Positions 44,798 to 53,273 of a stretch of 64,000 nt of DNA are shown here, in pieces (the stretch's first letter is position 1; the number at the start of each line of letters is the position of its first letter). Source of the DNA: Novisyntrophococcus fermenticellae (lineage in GTDB: Bacteria > Bacillota > Clostridia > Lachnospirales > Lachnospiraceae); assembly GCF_018866245.1 (NCBI RefSeq), contig NZ_CP076458.1:2356001-2420000 (forward strand). Direction: 5' to 3'. The translations under genes and the position numbers were made by a program. The notes under the pieces are model-generated. The model was not told where the DNA came from. It saw only the letters and a program-made list of their open reading frames with translations, and searched no databases.

Positions 44798-45877
44798 CTA
44801 AAAGATGTTTTTCAGAAAGTTTTGCCAGTTTCCAAATTGCAGCTGCAATTGTTCCAGCTTCTCAACATTCTTCCCGGAAATCCAAACCTTGTTATTGTTG
44901 GAATAGTGATTGACAAGCTTCCAGAATTTCCAGGGATAGGAAAGCCGGAGTCTCAAGTCCATTAATTCGCGTTCTGAAAGAGGTCTCACCTTCTGATATG
45001 TTTCAATCATTCCCTCACCCAGGGCAATGTCCCAGTTATGCTTTTCCAATATTTTCCTCATGAAGTGATACAAATCTGCGGTCTGTATATCATAGTTCCA
45101 TCTGTCAAAATTGGTTACGGCTGTCCTGCTGCCTGAAAAGATTACATTGTGCTGATTGTAATCCCCATGGCAAATGCTTCCATTTTCCAGATTCAAATTT
45201 CTAAGTTCTTCATATCCAGAACTTTTCAGATTTTCTACCATCTCCTCCCCTTTTTCCAGAAAAGGTTCCACGCAGGAAAGCAGTTTCATCTCGAAAGCAC
45301 TTTTCTTCTGACGCTTATGTATGAATTTTCTTGTTTTCCGGATTTCGGCGTTGTGACGCATGCACTCATGAATCAGAGATTCCCGGACATATTCTTCTTT
45401 TACTTCAAGATGCATTACCTTATGAAGGGCTGCCAGCATTTCCACCGCCCGTTCGATGTCAGAAATAGAACGGGTATCGCACTCCTTTCCGGAATACCAG
45501 TCACGAACCACATATGTGTTATCTTCTCTGTCACAGGACAGAAGCTCTCCCTCCAGGTTTCGCCGGAGACAATCCAGATACGGAAATTCCGAATTCTTGA
45601 CCTTTTCCATCAGCGTATACTGTTGTTCCAGCTTCTGCTTTGTGCCGCCGCATTCCTTAATGCTGACCCACCCTTCTTGTGTCTCATAGAGCAGGACTCC
45701 TCTTCCCTTGCAGGACGATTTTGCTGTCAGTCCATACTGTTCCAATATCCATAACCCACGATCGTACACGCATGCTCCCCCTTTTCTACTTAAGTGCCGG
45801 TACACTGGAAGATTTCTCGTCCTTCTATAGTATGCAAGGGTCGGAGCATTCATGCACGCGCAGATAAGACGGTGCAA
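44798..45877 (-). CDS. CotS-family spore coat protein, kinase-like
   Basis: This protein has the aminoglycoside-phosphotransferase-like fold, resembling the CotS/YsxE spore-coat family. The catalytic-loop motif HGDYNQHNVIF (about 238-248) and a following NFDRWNYD metal-site segment are present, so it may keep kinase activity. Many Cys and basic residues occur, as in coat proteins. It starts with TTG at 45877 or ATG at 45853; neither has a clear ribosome-binding site. It is 9 bases after the CCA-adding enzyme. The coat role is from family knowledge. Confidence 0.75.
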   Translation of the reverse strand: MHRLICACMNAPTLAYYRRTRNLPVYRHLSRKGGACVYDRGLWILEQYGLTAKSSCKGRGVLLYETQEGWVSIKECGGTKQKLEQQYTLMEKVKNSEFPYLDCLRRNLEGELLSCDREDNTYVVRDWYSGKECDTRSISDIERAVEMLAALHKVMHLEVKEEYVRESLIHECMRHNAEIRKTRKFIHKRQKKSAFEMKLLSCVEPFLEKGEEMVENLKSSGYEELRNLNLENGSICHGDYNQHNVIFSGSRTAVTNFDRWNYDIQTADLYHFMRKILEKHNWDIALGEGMIETYQKVRPLSERELMDLRLRLSYPWKFWKLVNHYSNNNKVWISGKNVEKLEQLQLQFGNWQNFLKNIF

Positions 45878-45886
45878 AAAGCGAAT

Positions 45887-47236
45887 TTATTTATTTTCTC
45901 TTTCTTCTTTTATAAGTGTCTTAATATAAAAAAGCAGATAATCCCGCTGATTCTTTTCGGGATATTCCAATACCTGGTCCAAAGCCCGGTTGAGCAGTTC
46001 CCCAATCTGAGGGCCGGGTTTCATGCCCATCGTAATAAGATCCTGACCCGTCAGCTTTAAGTCTTTCAAGGAAATACACTGCTTCGAATCCATAATCTCC
46101 TGAAAACACCTTTCCACCTCGGAAATGTTCTGCAGTTTTTCTTTTCGGCAAAAACCACTTTGTGCCATGGTATCCGCATATTGTACTTTTAAAAGCTTGC
46201 CAAATAAATCAGGTCCTAATTTGTTCAGCACTTTACGAACCATCTTCATGGATGGCTCCATCCTGCAGTCATGCCACTTTATCAGATTTGTAACCTGATA
46301 GATCGTGTCATTATCAAATTTTAATCGCTGAAGTATTTCTCTGGACAGTTCCATGCCCTCCATGGCGTGCCCCTTGAAATGGTCGATTCCATCCTCATCC
46401 GTAACCCTGCAGCCCGGTTTTCCCACGTCATGAAGCAGCATGGTGATGCGGAGGACTTTATCTGCAGATATATATTTTAAACTTTCAATTGTATGATGCC
46501 CCACGTCATAACAATGATGGGGATTATTCTGCGCCGTATTCATCATAGCATCAAATTCCGGCAGAATCACACTGGTAATTCCGGTATCAAAAGCATACTG
46601 AATATATTCCGGATGCCCGGACAGCAAAAGCTTGGTCATCTCCGCAGCAATCCGCTCGGCACTGATTTTAGACAATGTCCCGGATAATTTGCAAATCGCA
46701 TCGTAAGTTGCCTGCTCAATCCCAAAATCCAGCTGAGCGGCAAAACGCAGTGCCCGAAGGATTCGGAGTGCATCTTCACCGAATCGTGCTTCGGCATTTC
46801 CAACACACTGAATACATTTATGCTGAAGATCCTCTACGCCTCCATAGAGATCAATCAACCCACTGTCATCGTTGTAAGCCATAGCATTTATCGTAAAGTC
46901 TCTTCGTCTTAAATCTTCTTCCAGCGATGCTGTAAATGTAACTTCACTGGGATGTCTCCCGTCCTCATAGTCACCATCAATACGGTAAGTTGTCACTTCA
47001 TGAGCATTATTTCCGATCAATACGGTTACAGTTCCATGCGAAATTCCTGTATCCACGGTACGGTTGAATATATCTTTGACCTGCCACGGCGTTGCCGATG
47101 TGGTAATATCCCAATCCTCCGGCTCCCGATTCAGAATAGAATCCCGAACACAGCCGCCTACCGCATAAGCTTCATACCCCTTTGCCTGAAGGCTGTTAAT
47201 AATTGCATTCACACTTGCCGGTAATTTTAATTTCAA
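45887..47236 (-). CDS. cca: CCA tRNA nucleotidyltransferase with HD domain
   Basis: It adds or repairs the 3' CCA of tRNAs, needed here for example by tRNA-Tyr, which lacks encoded CCA. The nucleotidyltransferase signature GGCVRDSILNREPEDWDI (about 28-45) has the catalytic aspartates in DWD. A central tRNA-binding part is followed by an HD domain (HDVGKPG, about 249-255). The open frame begins with TTG at 47251, but that codon lies inside the ribosome-binding site; the TTG at 47236 follows GGAGG by 8 bases and is preferred (449 aa). Confidence 0.93.
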   Translation of the reverse strand: MKLKLPASVNAIINSLQAKGYEAYAVGGCVRDSILNREPEDWDITTSATPWQVKDIFNRTVDTGISHGTVTVLIGNNAHEVTTYRIDGDYEDGRHPSEVTFTASLEEDLRRRDFTINAMAYNDDSGLIDLYGGVEDLQHKCIQCVGNAEARFGEDALRILRALRFAAQLDFGIEQATYDAICKLSGTLSKISAERIAAEMTKLLLSGHPEYIQYAFDTGITSVILPEFDAMMNTAQNNPHHCYDVGHHTIESLKYISADKVLRITMLLHDVGKPGCRVTDEDGIDHFKGHAMEGMELSREILQRLKFDNDTIYQVTNLIKWHDCRMEPSMKMVRKVLNKLGPDLFGKLLKVQYADTMAQSGFCRKEKLQNISEVERCFQEIMDSKQCISLKDLKLTGQDLITMGMKPGPQIGELLNRALDQVLEYPEKNQRDYLLFYIKTLIKEERENK

Positions 47237-47356
47237 TCCCTTCTCCTCCAATGACGAATTTAAGTTGTCAGCGGTTCTTTGTTATTTTACCCTATTTGAA
47301 ATAGTATTTCAATGCTTTGGGAGAAAAGCTTGCTTTCATACAAAGCTTTTCCCTCC

Positions 47357-47385
47357 TTGACAAACTGCCCCGTTTAGCATAGAAT
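47357..47385 (+). promoter_or_regulatory. SigA promoter of the proS T-box transcript
   Basis: TTGACA (47357-47362), a 17-base spacer and TAGAAT (47380-47385) lie just upstream of the T-box leader; the start would be near 47392. It is in the 435-base gap between cca and proS. Confidence 0.85.
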
Positions 47386-47429
47386 GATACCATGGTCAAA
47401 AAAGGGGATGAACAATTTCTCCTCATAAA

Positions 47430-47665
47430 TAATATTATTGGTGTTGAAGAGGATTAGTACATGCATGACGATCCGCAGAGAGGGAATCATCTGCTGAAAG
47501 ATTCCTGTGAGAAGTGCGTGGAACCCGCCTTGGAGCTTTCTGTGAAAGCAGAACGTATGGCTGCGTTAAGGCCTGTTGAGAGAGTCGGTATTTCCGGCTA
47601 ATCAGGGTGGTACCACCGAAAATCAAGCTATCGGTCCCTATTGGGGATACGGTGGTTTTTTTATT
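47430..47665 (+). promoter_or_regulatory. T-box riboswitch of proS
   Basis: This leader senses uncharged tRNA-Pro. Stem I features are clear: CAGAGAGGG (47476-47484) and GCTGAAAG (47493-47500). A likely proline specifier CCC lies in GGAACCCGCC (47524-47526). The conserved T-box AGGGTGGTACCACC is at 47604-47617. A terminator (ACCACCG with CGGTGGT, then seven T, ending about 47662) competes with the antiterminator. Confidence 0.93.
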
Positions 47666-47686
47666 TATTAAAAAAGGAGAATTCAC

Positions 47687-49126
47687 ATGGCTAAGGAAAA
47701 GAAACTTGTGGAAGCCATCACTTCCATGGAAGATGATTTCGCACAATGGTATACGGATGTGGTATTAAAATCAGATCTGACGGACTATACGAGCGTAAAA
47801 GGCTGTATGGTCATCAAACCCGCAGGATACGCAATATGGGAAAACATTCAGCAGGAGCTGAACCGCCGTTTCAAAGAAACCGGGGTGGAAAATGTTTATC
47901 TTCCCATGTTCATTCCCGAAAGTCTTCTTCAAAAAGAAAAAGACCACGTTGAAGGATTTGCACCAGAGGTGGCCTGGGTTACTCACGGAGGACTGGAACC
48001 TCTTCAGGAACGTTTCTGCGTAAGACCTACTTCAGAAACTCTTTTCTGCGATTTATACTCCAGAGAAATCCATTCCCACAGAGATCTGCCCAAAGTCTAT
48101 AATCAGTGGTGTTCTGTGGTTCGCTGGGAGAAGACCACCAGACCTTTCCTGCGTTCCAGAGAATTCTTATGGCAGGAAGGCCATACGGCTCATGCTACTG
48201 CAGAAGAAGCTGAAGCCAGAACAATACAGATGTTAAATATCTACGCTGATTTTTGTGAACAGGAACTTGCTATTCCGGTAATCAAAGGCCGCAAGACCGA
48301 TAAGGAAAAATTTGCAGGCGCTGAAGCAACCTATACCATAGAATCTCTTATGCACGATGGCAAGGCACTGCAGTCAGGCACCAGTCACAACTTCGGTGAC
48401 GGGTTTGCCCGGGCATTTAACATTCAATATACAGATAAGGATAATACGCTGAAATATGTTCACCAGACTTCCTGGGGCATGACGACACGTATGATTGGTG
48501 CTATCATCATGGTTCATGGCGATAACAGCGGTTTGAAGCTTCCACCCAGAATCGCTCCGGTTCAGGTAATGATTGTTCCCATTCGTCAGGATGCAGAAGG
48601 TGTCATGGATAAGGCGCAGGATATTTTTTCAGAATTAAGGAGTTCCGGTATCCGCGTTAAAATCGACGACTCTGAAAAAAGCCCCGGATGGAAATTCTCC
48701 GAGCAGGAAATGCGCGGAATTCCGGTCAGAATTGAACTTGGCCCAAAAGATATTGAAAAAAATCAGGCAGTTCTGGTTCGCCGAGATACCCGCGAAAAGA
48801 TTGTGGTTCCTATTCCTGAAATTCCGGACAGATTGAAGGAATTACTGGATGCAATTCAAAAAGACATGTTTGTCCGTGCGCTGGAACATCGCAATACACA
48901 CACATATGACGTAAAAAACTATGAGGATTTCAAAACTACGATTAATGAAAAGCCCGGATTTATACGAGCCATGTGGTGTGGATGTCAAGAATGTGAAGAT
49001 AAGATTAAGGAAGATACTTCCGCAACCAGCCGCTGTATCCCATTTGATCAGGAACAGCTCAGCGAAACCTGTGTCTGCTGCGGAAAATCTGCCAAAAAGA
49101 TGGTTTATTGGGGACGCGCTTATTAA
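47687..49126 (+). CDS. proS: Prolyl-tRNA synthetase, archaeal/eukaryote-like short type
   Basis: A class II synthetase charging tRNA-Pro. It is 479 aa and goes from the motif 2 region (RPTSETLF, about 112-119) directly through FLWQEGH to motif 3 without the large editing insertion of classic bacterial ProRS. It ends in a Cys-rich C-terminal domain (CGCQECEDK... [18 protein letters not shown]). This is the eukaryote/archaeal-like form found in some Clostridia. AAAGGAG precedes the ATG, and expression is controlled by the T-box just upstream. Confidence 0.95.
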   Translation: MAKEKKLVEAITSMEDDFAQWYTDVVLKSDLTDYTSVKGCMVIKPAGYAIWENIQQELNRRFKETGVENVYLPMFIPESLLQKEKDHVEGFAPEVAWVTHGGLEPLQERFCVRPTSETLFCDLYSREIHSHRDLPKVYNQWCSVVRWEKTTRPFLRSREFLWQEGHTAHATAEEAEARTIQMLNIYADFCEQELAIPVIKGRKTDKEKFAGAEATYTIESLMHDGKALQSGTSHNFGDGFARAFNIQYTDKDNTLKYVHQTSWGMTTRMIGAIIMVHGDNSGLKLPPRIAPVQVMIVPIRQDAEGVMDKAQDIFSELRSSGIRVKIDDSEKSPGWKFSEQEMRGIPVRIELGPKDIEKNQAVLVRRDTREKIVVPIPEIPDRLKELLDAIQKDMFVRALEHRNTHTYDVKNYEDFKTTINEKPGFIRAMWCGCQECEDKIKEDTSATSRCIPFDQEQLSETCVCCGKSAKKMVYWGRAY

Positions 49127-49144
49127 TAATCGCTACGGATTTTA

Positions 49145-49190
49145 AAAATCCTCTGAAAAGCAGTACTCTGCTTTTCGGAGGATTTTTTTA
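49145..49190 (+). terminator. Strong terminator after proS
   Basis: A 17-base-pair hairpin (AATCCTCTGAAAAGCAG, loop TACT, CTGCTTTTCGGAGGATT) is followed by a seven-T run. It lies between convergent proS and the dCMP deaminase gene. Confidence 0.92.
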
Positions 49191-49241
49191 TACCAAAGTA
49201 GGCAAGGAAAGCTGCCAGTGGCAGGTTTTCTGTATACAATC

Positions 49242-49730
49242 TCAAACGGTAATTTGGATTGTCCTGTCCGTGGCTTCATATTTCTGAAAGGCAACCCCTG
49301 CGGCCTGAAACATCATTTTAGATGCAAGAACAGCAGGTGTTTTGTCATACTTGTCACAGGCATAGATTACGGTCTTAATACCAGACTGAATAATCGCCTT
49401 TGCACACTCATTGCAGGGAAACAAAGATACATACAGCTTTGCCCCCTCCAGACTTCCGCCGCGGTAATTCAATATAGCATTCAGCTCACTGTGTGTTACA
49501 TAAAAATACTTGCTCTTTAATGGATCTTCTTCATCCCTGCTCCAGGGAAACTCATCATCGGAACAGCCTGTCGGAAAGCCGTTATACCCCATAGATAAAA
49601 TCTTATTATCAGGGCTGACAATACATGCCCCGACCTGCGAACTAGGATCTTTAGAACGCATACCCGCAAGTTTTGCAACGGCCATAAAGTATTCGTCCCA
49701 GGAAATGTAATCTTCTCTTTTATTGCTCAT
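49242..49730 (-). CDS. dCMP deaminase (ComEB type)
   Basis: It converts dCMP to dUMP, feeding thymidylate synthesis. The zinc motifs are HSELNAIL (about 79-86; His and catalytic Glu) and PCNECAKAI (about 104-112; two Cys). The length is 162 aa. It ends the tsaC-YwlE-like-rpiB-upp run on the minus strand, 24 bases after upp. Confidence 0.93.
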   Translation of the reverse strand: MSNKREDYISWDEYFMAVAKLAGMRSKDPSSQVGACIVSPDNKILSMGYNGFPTGCSDDEFPWSRDEEDPLKSKYFYVTHSELNAILNYRGGSLEGAKLYVSLFPCNECAKAIIQSGIKTVIYACDKYDKTPAVLASKMMFQAAGVAFQKYEATDRTIQITV

Positions 49731-49754
49731 ACAAGTACCTCTCCATACAGGGCA

Positions 49755-50384
49755 TCATTTGGTGCCAAAAATCCTGTCTCCTGCATCTCCGAGCCCCGGC
49801 ACGATGTAACCGTGATCATTGAGATGTTCATCCAGTGCACCAATGTAGATATCCACATCCGGATGAATGGTCTGCATCTTTTTTACGCCCTCAGGCGCTG
49901 CTATGATACACATGAAGTGAATCTTTTTAGCACCTTTGTCTTTCAGCATAGTGATTGCTGCCGAAGCAGATCCTCCGGTAGCCAGCATAGGATCTGTAAC
50001 AAAAACTTCACGGCTTGCAATATCAGAAGGCAGCTTACAGTAATATTCTACCGGTTCGAGCGTTTCCGGATCACGATACAGACCGATATGACCTACTTTT
50101 GCAGCCGGAATCATCGCCAGCATACCTTCTACCATACCCAGACCGGCCCGCAGAATCGGAACCACAGCCATTTTCTTTCCTGCCAGTTCTTTTGCTGTCG
50201 TTTTGCAGATTGGTGTATCAATTTCAATGTCAACAAGCGGCAGTTCTCTGGTTGCCTCAAATGACATCAGCATTGCAACTTCGCTGATCATCTCCCTGAA
50301 TTCCTTAGAGCTTGTTTCGGATCTGCGGATAATTCCGATTTTATGCTGTATTAACGGGTGATCCATAACTACTATTTTTGACAT
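49755..50384 (-). CDS. upp: Uracil phosphoribosyltransferase
   Basis: A salvage enzyme making UMP from uracil and PRPP. The 209-aa protein has the family motifs [11 protein letters not shown] (about 79-89), the PRPP site [10 protein letters not shown] (about 131-140) and C-terminal [16 protein letters not shown]. It lies downstream of rpiB, as in the Bacillus ywlF-upp region. Confidence 0.97.
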   Translation of the reverse strand: MSKIVVMDHPLIQHKIGIIRRSETSSKEFREMISEVAMLMSFEATRELPLVDIEIDTPICKTTAKELAGKKMAVVPILRAGLGMVEGMLAMIPAAKVGHIGLYRDPETLEPVEYYCKLPSDIASREVFVTDPMLATGGSASAAITMLKDKGAKKIHFMCIIAAPEGVKKMQTIHPDVDIYIGALDEHLNDHGYIVPGLGDAGDRIFGTK

Positions 50385-50428
50385 TTTAGATATTCTCCTT
50401 TTAACTTTTGTATTCCAGTATTTGCACT

Positions 50429-50860
50429 TTATTCGGCCTCTATCAGATGAATTCTTTTTGCATGGCGCTCTTCTTCCGAAAATGGTGTATTCAGAAAGGT
50501 TTCGACAATTTTAACTGCAAGCCCGGAACCCACCACACGACCTCCCAGAGCCACTATATTGGCATTATTGTGAAGTCTTGCCATCTCAGCAGAAAAACAA
50601 TCCGTGCAAAGTGCCGCACGGATTCCCCGGATACGGTTGGCCGCAATAGAAATTCCGATTCCGGTTCCACATATCAATATACCCTTATCGCATTCGCCGC
50701 TCAATACTGCATGTGATACCTTTCTGGCATAAACCGGATAATCCACTGACTGAGTATCCCGGCATCCAAAGTCCTTATATTCCAGCCCCTTCCCATCCAG
50801 ATACTCCTTAATTGACTGCATCAAATCGAAGCCTCCGTGGTCACAACCTATTGCTATCAT
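50429..50860 (-). CDS. rpiB: Ribose-5-phosphate isomerase B
   Basis: It interconverts ribose 5-phosphate and ribulose 5-phosphate. The 143-aa protein has GCDHGGFDL at residues 5-13 and [21 protein letters not shown] (about 66-86, with the catalytic Cys region). Its start overlaps the stop of the YwlE-like gene by 4 bases. Together with rpe, the window has two core pentose phosphate enzymes. Confidence 0.96.
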   Translation of the reverse strand: MIAIGCDHGGFDLMQSIKEYLDGKGLEYKDFGCRDTQSVDYPVYARKVSHAVLSGECDKGILICGTGIGISIAANRIRGIRAALCTDCFSAEMARLHNNANIVALGGRVVGSGLAVKIVETFLNTPFSEEERHAKRIHLIEAE

Positions 50861-51318
50861 TTTCGCAATTCCTCCTCATTTAATTGTATCACAACCCCTG
50901 AAATTAAAGCTTCCAGGTTTTCATAACACTTCCCATAAGTAGTTAAAGGTTCCCCGTAAAGCGGCGGCACATCACCGCTTTGCTTAATAAATTCAGCAAT
51001 TGTATAAACATTTGCGGCATTCTCATAATTTCCCCAGATTTTAGCCTTTTGGGCATCTTCCATCGTCAGAATCAGCACCCGCTCACCAATATCCTCCTGC
51101 ATGAGCTGAGCAGCCGTATGATCTTTTGTATGATAGCCATTGCTGATAAGCACAGCTTCTGTCTTTTGATTCATGGGCTCTGGAAAAAGTACCACTAATC
51201 CTCTTGACTGAATGTCCAGATTTCCCATCAGGAACTTGCTTTTCATAATCACTTTTGCCATAGGCGCACGCGTGGTATCATCCGAATCCACAAATATTAA
51301 TCTGTCATATTGCTTCAC
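50857..51318 (-). CDS. Degenerate low-molecular-weight phosphatase (YwlE position)
   Basis: This 153-aa protein has the size, fold pattern and genomic position of YwlE, the protein-arginine phosphatase (between tsaC and rpiB). The P-loop, normally V-C-x-G-N-x-C-R-S-P, reads VDSDDTTRAP (residues 10-19): Asp replaces the nucleophile Cys11-equivalent while Arg17 is kept. The later DPFG general-acid motif reads PLYG. It should not be an active Cys-based phosphatase. The start is GTG at 51318 with GAGGTG upstream. It overlaps rpiB by 4 bases. Confidence 0.8.
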   Translation of the reverse strand: MKQYDRLIFVDSDDTTRAPMAKVIMKSKFLMGNLDIQSRGLVVLFPEPMNQKTEAVLISNGYHTKDHTAAQLMQEDIGERVLILTMEDAQKAKIWGNYENAANVYTIAEFIKQSGDVPPLYGEPLTTYGKCYENLEALISGVVIQLNEEELRK

Positions 51319-51333
51319 TAGGTGTCACCTCAA

Positions 51334-52383
51334 CTATGTTTCAATAATTTCATGTCCCGCCGCTTTCAGCAGACGGTTCATGATGGCCTGTCCCATCCGG
51401 GGTGTATGAAAAGATTCCGAATAGATGTAGTCTACTTCTTCTTCATCAAACTCTCTCAATACCTGATACAGGTGCAATGCGATACTTTCTTCATTGGTAC
51501 GGGTACCAATGCTTTTCACTTTTCCCACAGGATAGCTTCCCAGAGTTTCATCTGTGCAGATAATTCCCACACCGGCACCTTCCTTAAGACGTCTCCGGGT
51601 CAGTTCATTGATCCTATCCACAACCTTTTCCACGCTGCCTTCCACAATCGCAAGCTCTCCGCGCGGAGCATAGTGCCTGTACCTCATCCCGGGAGCCTTG
51701 GGTCTGACCTTGCTGTCAACAGACGAAAGACCCGGATCAATCCGCACGGCACCAATCACTTTTTCCAGCATCTGCTGATTCAGATAACCCGGGCGCAAAA
51801 TCACAGGGGAGTTCTCGGTAAAATCCACAATTGTGGATTCCAGACCAATATCTGTCATCCCCCCATCAATAATCATATCGATACGCTCGGACAAGTCTTC
51901 CGCCACATGGCTTGCCAACGTTGGGCTGGGTCTCCCTGACGTATTGGCACTGGGGGCAGCTACATAGCCACCCGCCTGTCGGATTAATTCCAGGGCAATC
52001 CGGTTACTTGGCATCCTGACCGCAACACTGTCTAATCCACCTGTTGTTTCATATGGTACACAAGCGGCTTTATCAAAAATCATGGTAAGAGGTCCCGGCC
52101 AATATCTGTCCGCCAGATTTTCAGCCTTTGGGGGTACTCGTAAAACAATCTTACGCAAATTTTCCATATCTGCAATATGTATAATCAGCGGATTATCCGA
52201 TGGTCTCCCCTTTGCTGCATAAATCTTCTCAGAGGCAGCAGGATCCAGGGCATTCCCACCCAGACCATAAACTGTCTCCGTAGGAAATGCTACCAAACCG
52301 CCCTGCCTCAAAATTCTGCCTGCTTTTTCAAGCGCATGCATATCCAGTTGTTTCTCGCTCATCAAAGCAATCTCAGTCTTCAT
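51334..52383 (-). CDS. tsaC: Threonylcarbamoyl-AMP synthase (Sua5/YwlC type)
   Basis: It makes threonylcarbamoyl-AMP for t6A37 of tRNAs. The N-terminal YrdC domain (about 10-205) has AFPTETVYGLGG (about 32-43), KGRPSDNPL (about 59-67) and PSANTSGRPSPT; the C-terminal Sua5 domain (about 230-349) completes the long form. The frame is open to 52410, but the ATG at 52383 with AAGG 6 bases upstream is preferred. Its 5' leader includes a repeat remnant (52391-52434). Confidence 0.94.
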   Translation of the reverse strand: MKTEIALMSEKQLDMHALEKAGRILRQGGLVAFPTETVYGLGGNALDPAASEKIYAAKGRPSDNPLIIHIADMENLRKIVLRVPPKAENLADRYWPGPLTMIFDKAACVPYETTGGLDSVAVRMPSNRIALELIRQAGGYVAAPSANTSGRPSPTLASHVAEDLSERIDMIIDGGMTDIGLESTIVDFTENSPVILRPGYLNQQMLEKVIGAVRIDPGLSSVDSKVRPKAPGMRYRHYAPRGELAIVEGSVEKVVDRINELTRRRLKEGAGVGIICTDETLGSYPVGKVKSIGTRTNEESIALHLYQVLREFDEEEVDYIYSESFHTPRMGQAIMNRLLKAAGHEIIET

Positions 52384-52390
52384 TATTATC

Positions 52391-52434
52391 CTTCCGTGTA
52401 ACAAGCTCAAAACCTTCGGTTTTCGTTAACCTAT
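52391..52434. repeat. Diverged single copy of the 100-bp repeat module
   Basis: About 42 bases match the tandem unit at 57830-58206 with two substitutions and two small indels. The shared parts include CTCAAAACCTTCGGTTTT and CGTTAACCTAT. It lies just upstream of the tsaC start. Confidence 0.75.
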
Positions 52435-52491
52435 TATATCATGTTCGTTCCGGATTGAAAACCCTTTATCTTTTTCCAGAAATATCTTCAG

Positions 52492-53198
52492 TCATCTGCT
52501 GGATTTATCTGATTTTTTACTTTTTCCGAGATATTTTAAAACACCATCACATATAGCCTTAGATAGTTTTTTCTGATATTCTTCCGATGTTAACAGTTGT
52601 GCTTCTTCCGGATTGCTTAAGAAGCCGCATTCTACAATTGCAGCAGGAACATCTGTCTTTTTCAGCAGATAGTAGCTGGTATTTCCTTTTGCCAGTCTGT
52701 TATTATCAGGATCTACCTTCTCTACCAGCGCAGATTGTAAATCCTCTGCCAGTTTTTTCCCTTCTGCAGAATGCGTATAATAGAATACCTGTGCCCCCTC
52801 ACTTCAGGGGTAGTATAGCTGTTCTGGTGAATGCTGACCATGCAGTCAGGTGCAGTCTTATGTATCAGTTCACAACGCTGCTGCAAATCCTGAACCTTTT
52901 TATTTTTGCTGTTACTATCATAAAGGCCTTCATCCGAGCTTCTGGTCAGCACAACATGGATATCATGTGCCTCTAACTCCTTTTTTAATAATAATGCAAT
53001 TTCCAGATTCAATTTTTTTTCTTTTTCACCATTTACGCCTATTTTACCAGGATCTGTGCCACCATGCCCTGCATCCAGAACAACTGTCGCCTTATCCGCT
53101 TTTTGTTGACTGACCAATTTTGCACCTTCCCGGGAAAGCCCGAAAATTCCCGCAATAAGCAGAAGTGCCATTATCAGCTCCATCCATCTTTTTCCCAC
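52492..53198 (-). pseudogene. cwlD: N-acetylmuramoyl-L-alanine amidase CwlD, frameshifted
   Basis: CwlD makes muramic-lactam in spore cortex. The 5' part encodes a membrane anchor (about 7-22), the Amidase_3 start VVLDAGHGGTDPG, and SIHQNSY. The frame then breaks at a C5 run (52794-52798 on the plus strand). Adding one G in the coding strand restores the rest: EVRGAQVFYYTHSAEGK, then AIVECGFLSNPEE and a stop at 52492, 235 aa in all, close to the usual length. The total of 707 bases (3n+2) agrees with one lost base. The start is GTG at 53198 or ATG at 53183. It may be a base-calling error. Confidence 0.85.
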
Positions 53199-53201
53199 GG
53201 C

Positions 53202-53244
53202 AAAAAAAATCCCCCGACATCTTTCTAATAATATATGCCGGGGG
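53202..53244 (-). terminator. Terminator after the DivIVA-like gene
   Basis: CCCCCGGCAT (53244-53235), a 14-base loop and ATGTCGGGGG (53220-53211) pair with one G-U; eight T follow on the minus strand. The cwlD start is only 4 bases beyond. A CATATATT (53230-53237), SigE -10-like, lies in the 5' arm and loop. Confidence 0.82.
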
Positions 53245-53273
53245 TCTTTCTTTCAGTCTTGACTTCAGTATTT

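Noticed and set aside
47435..47746. Minus-strand open frame of 103 codons across the proS leader
   Set aside because: It is antisense to the T-box and the proS start, has no ribosome-binding site or recognisable protein features.
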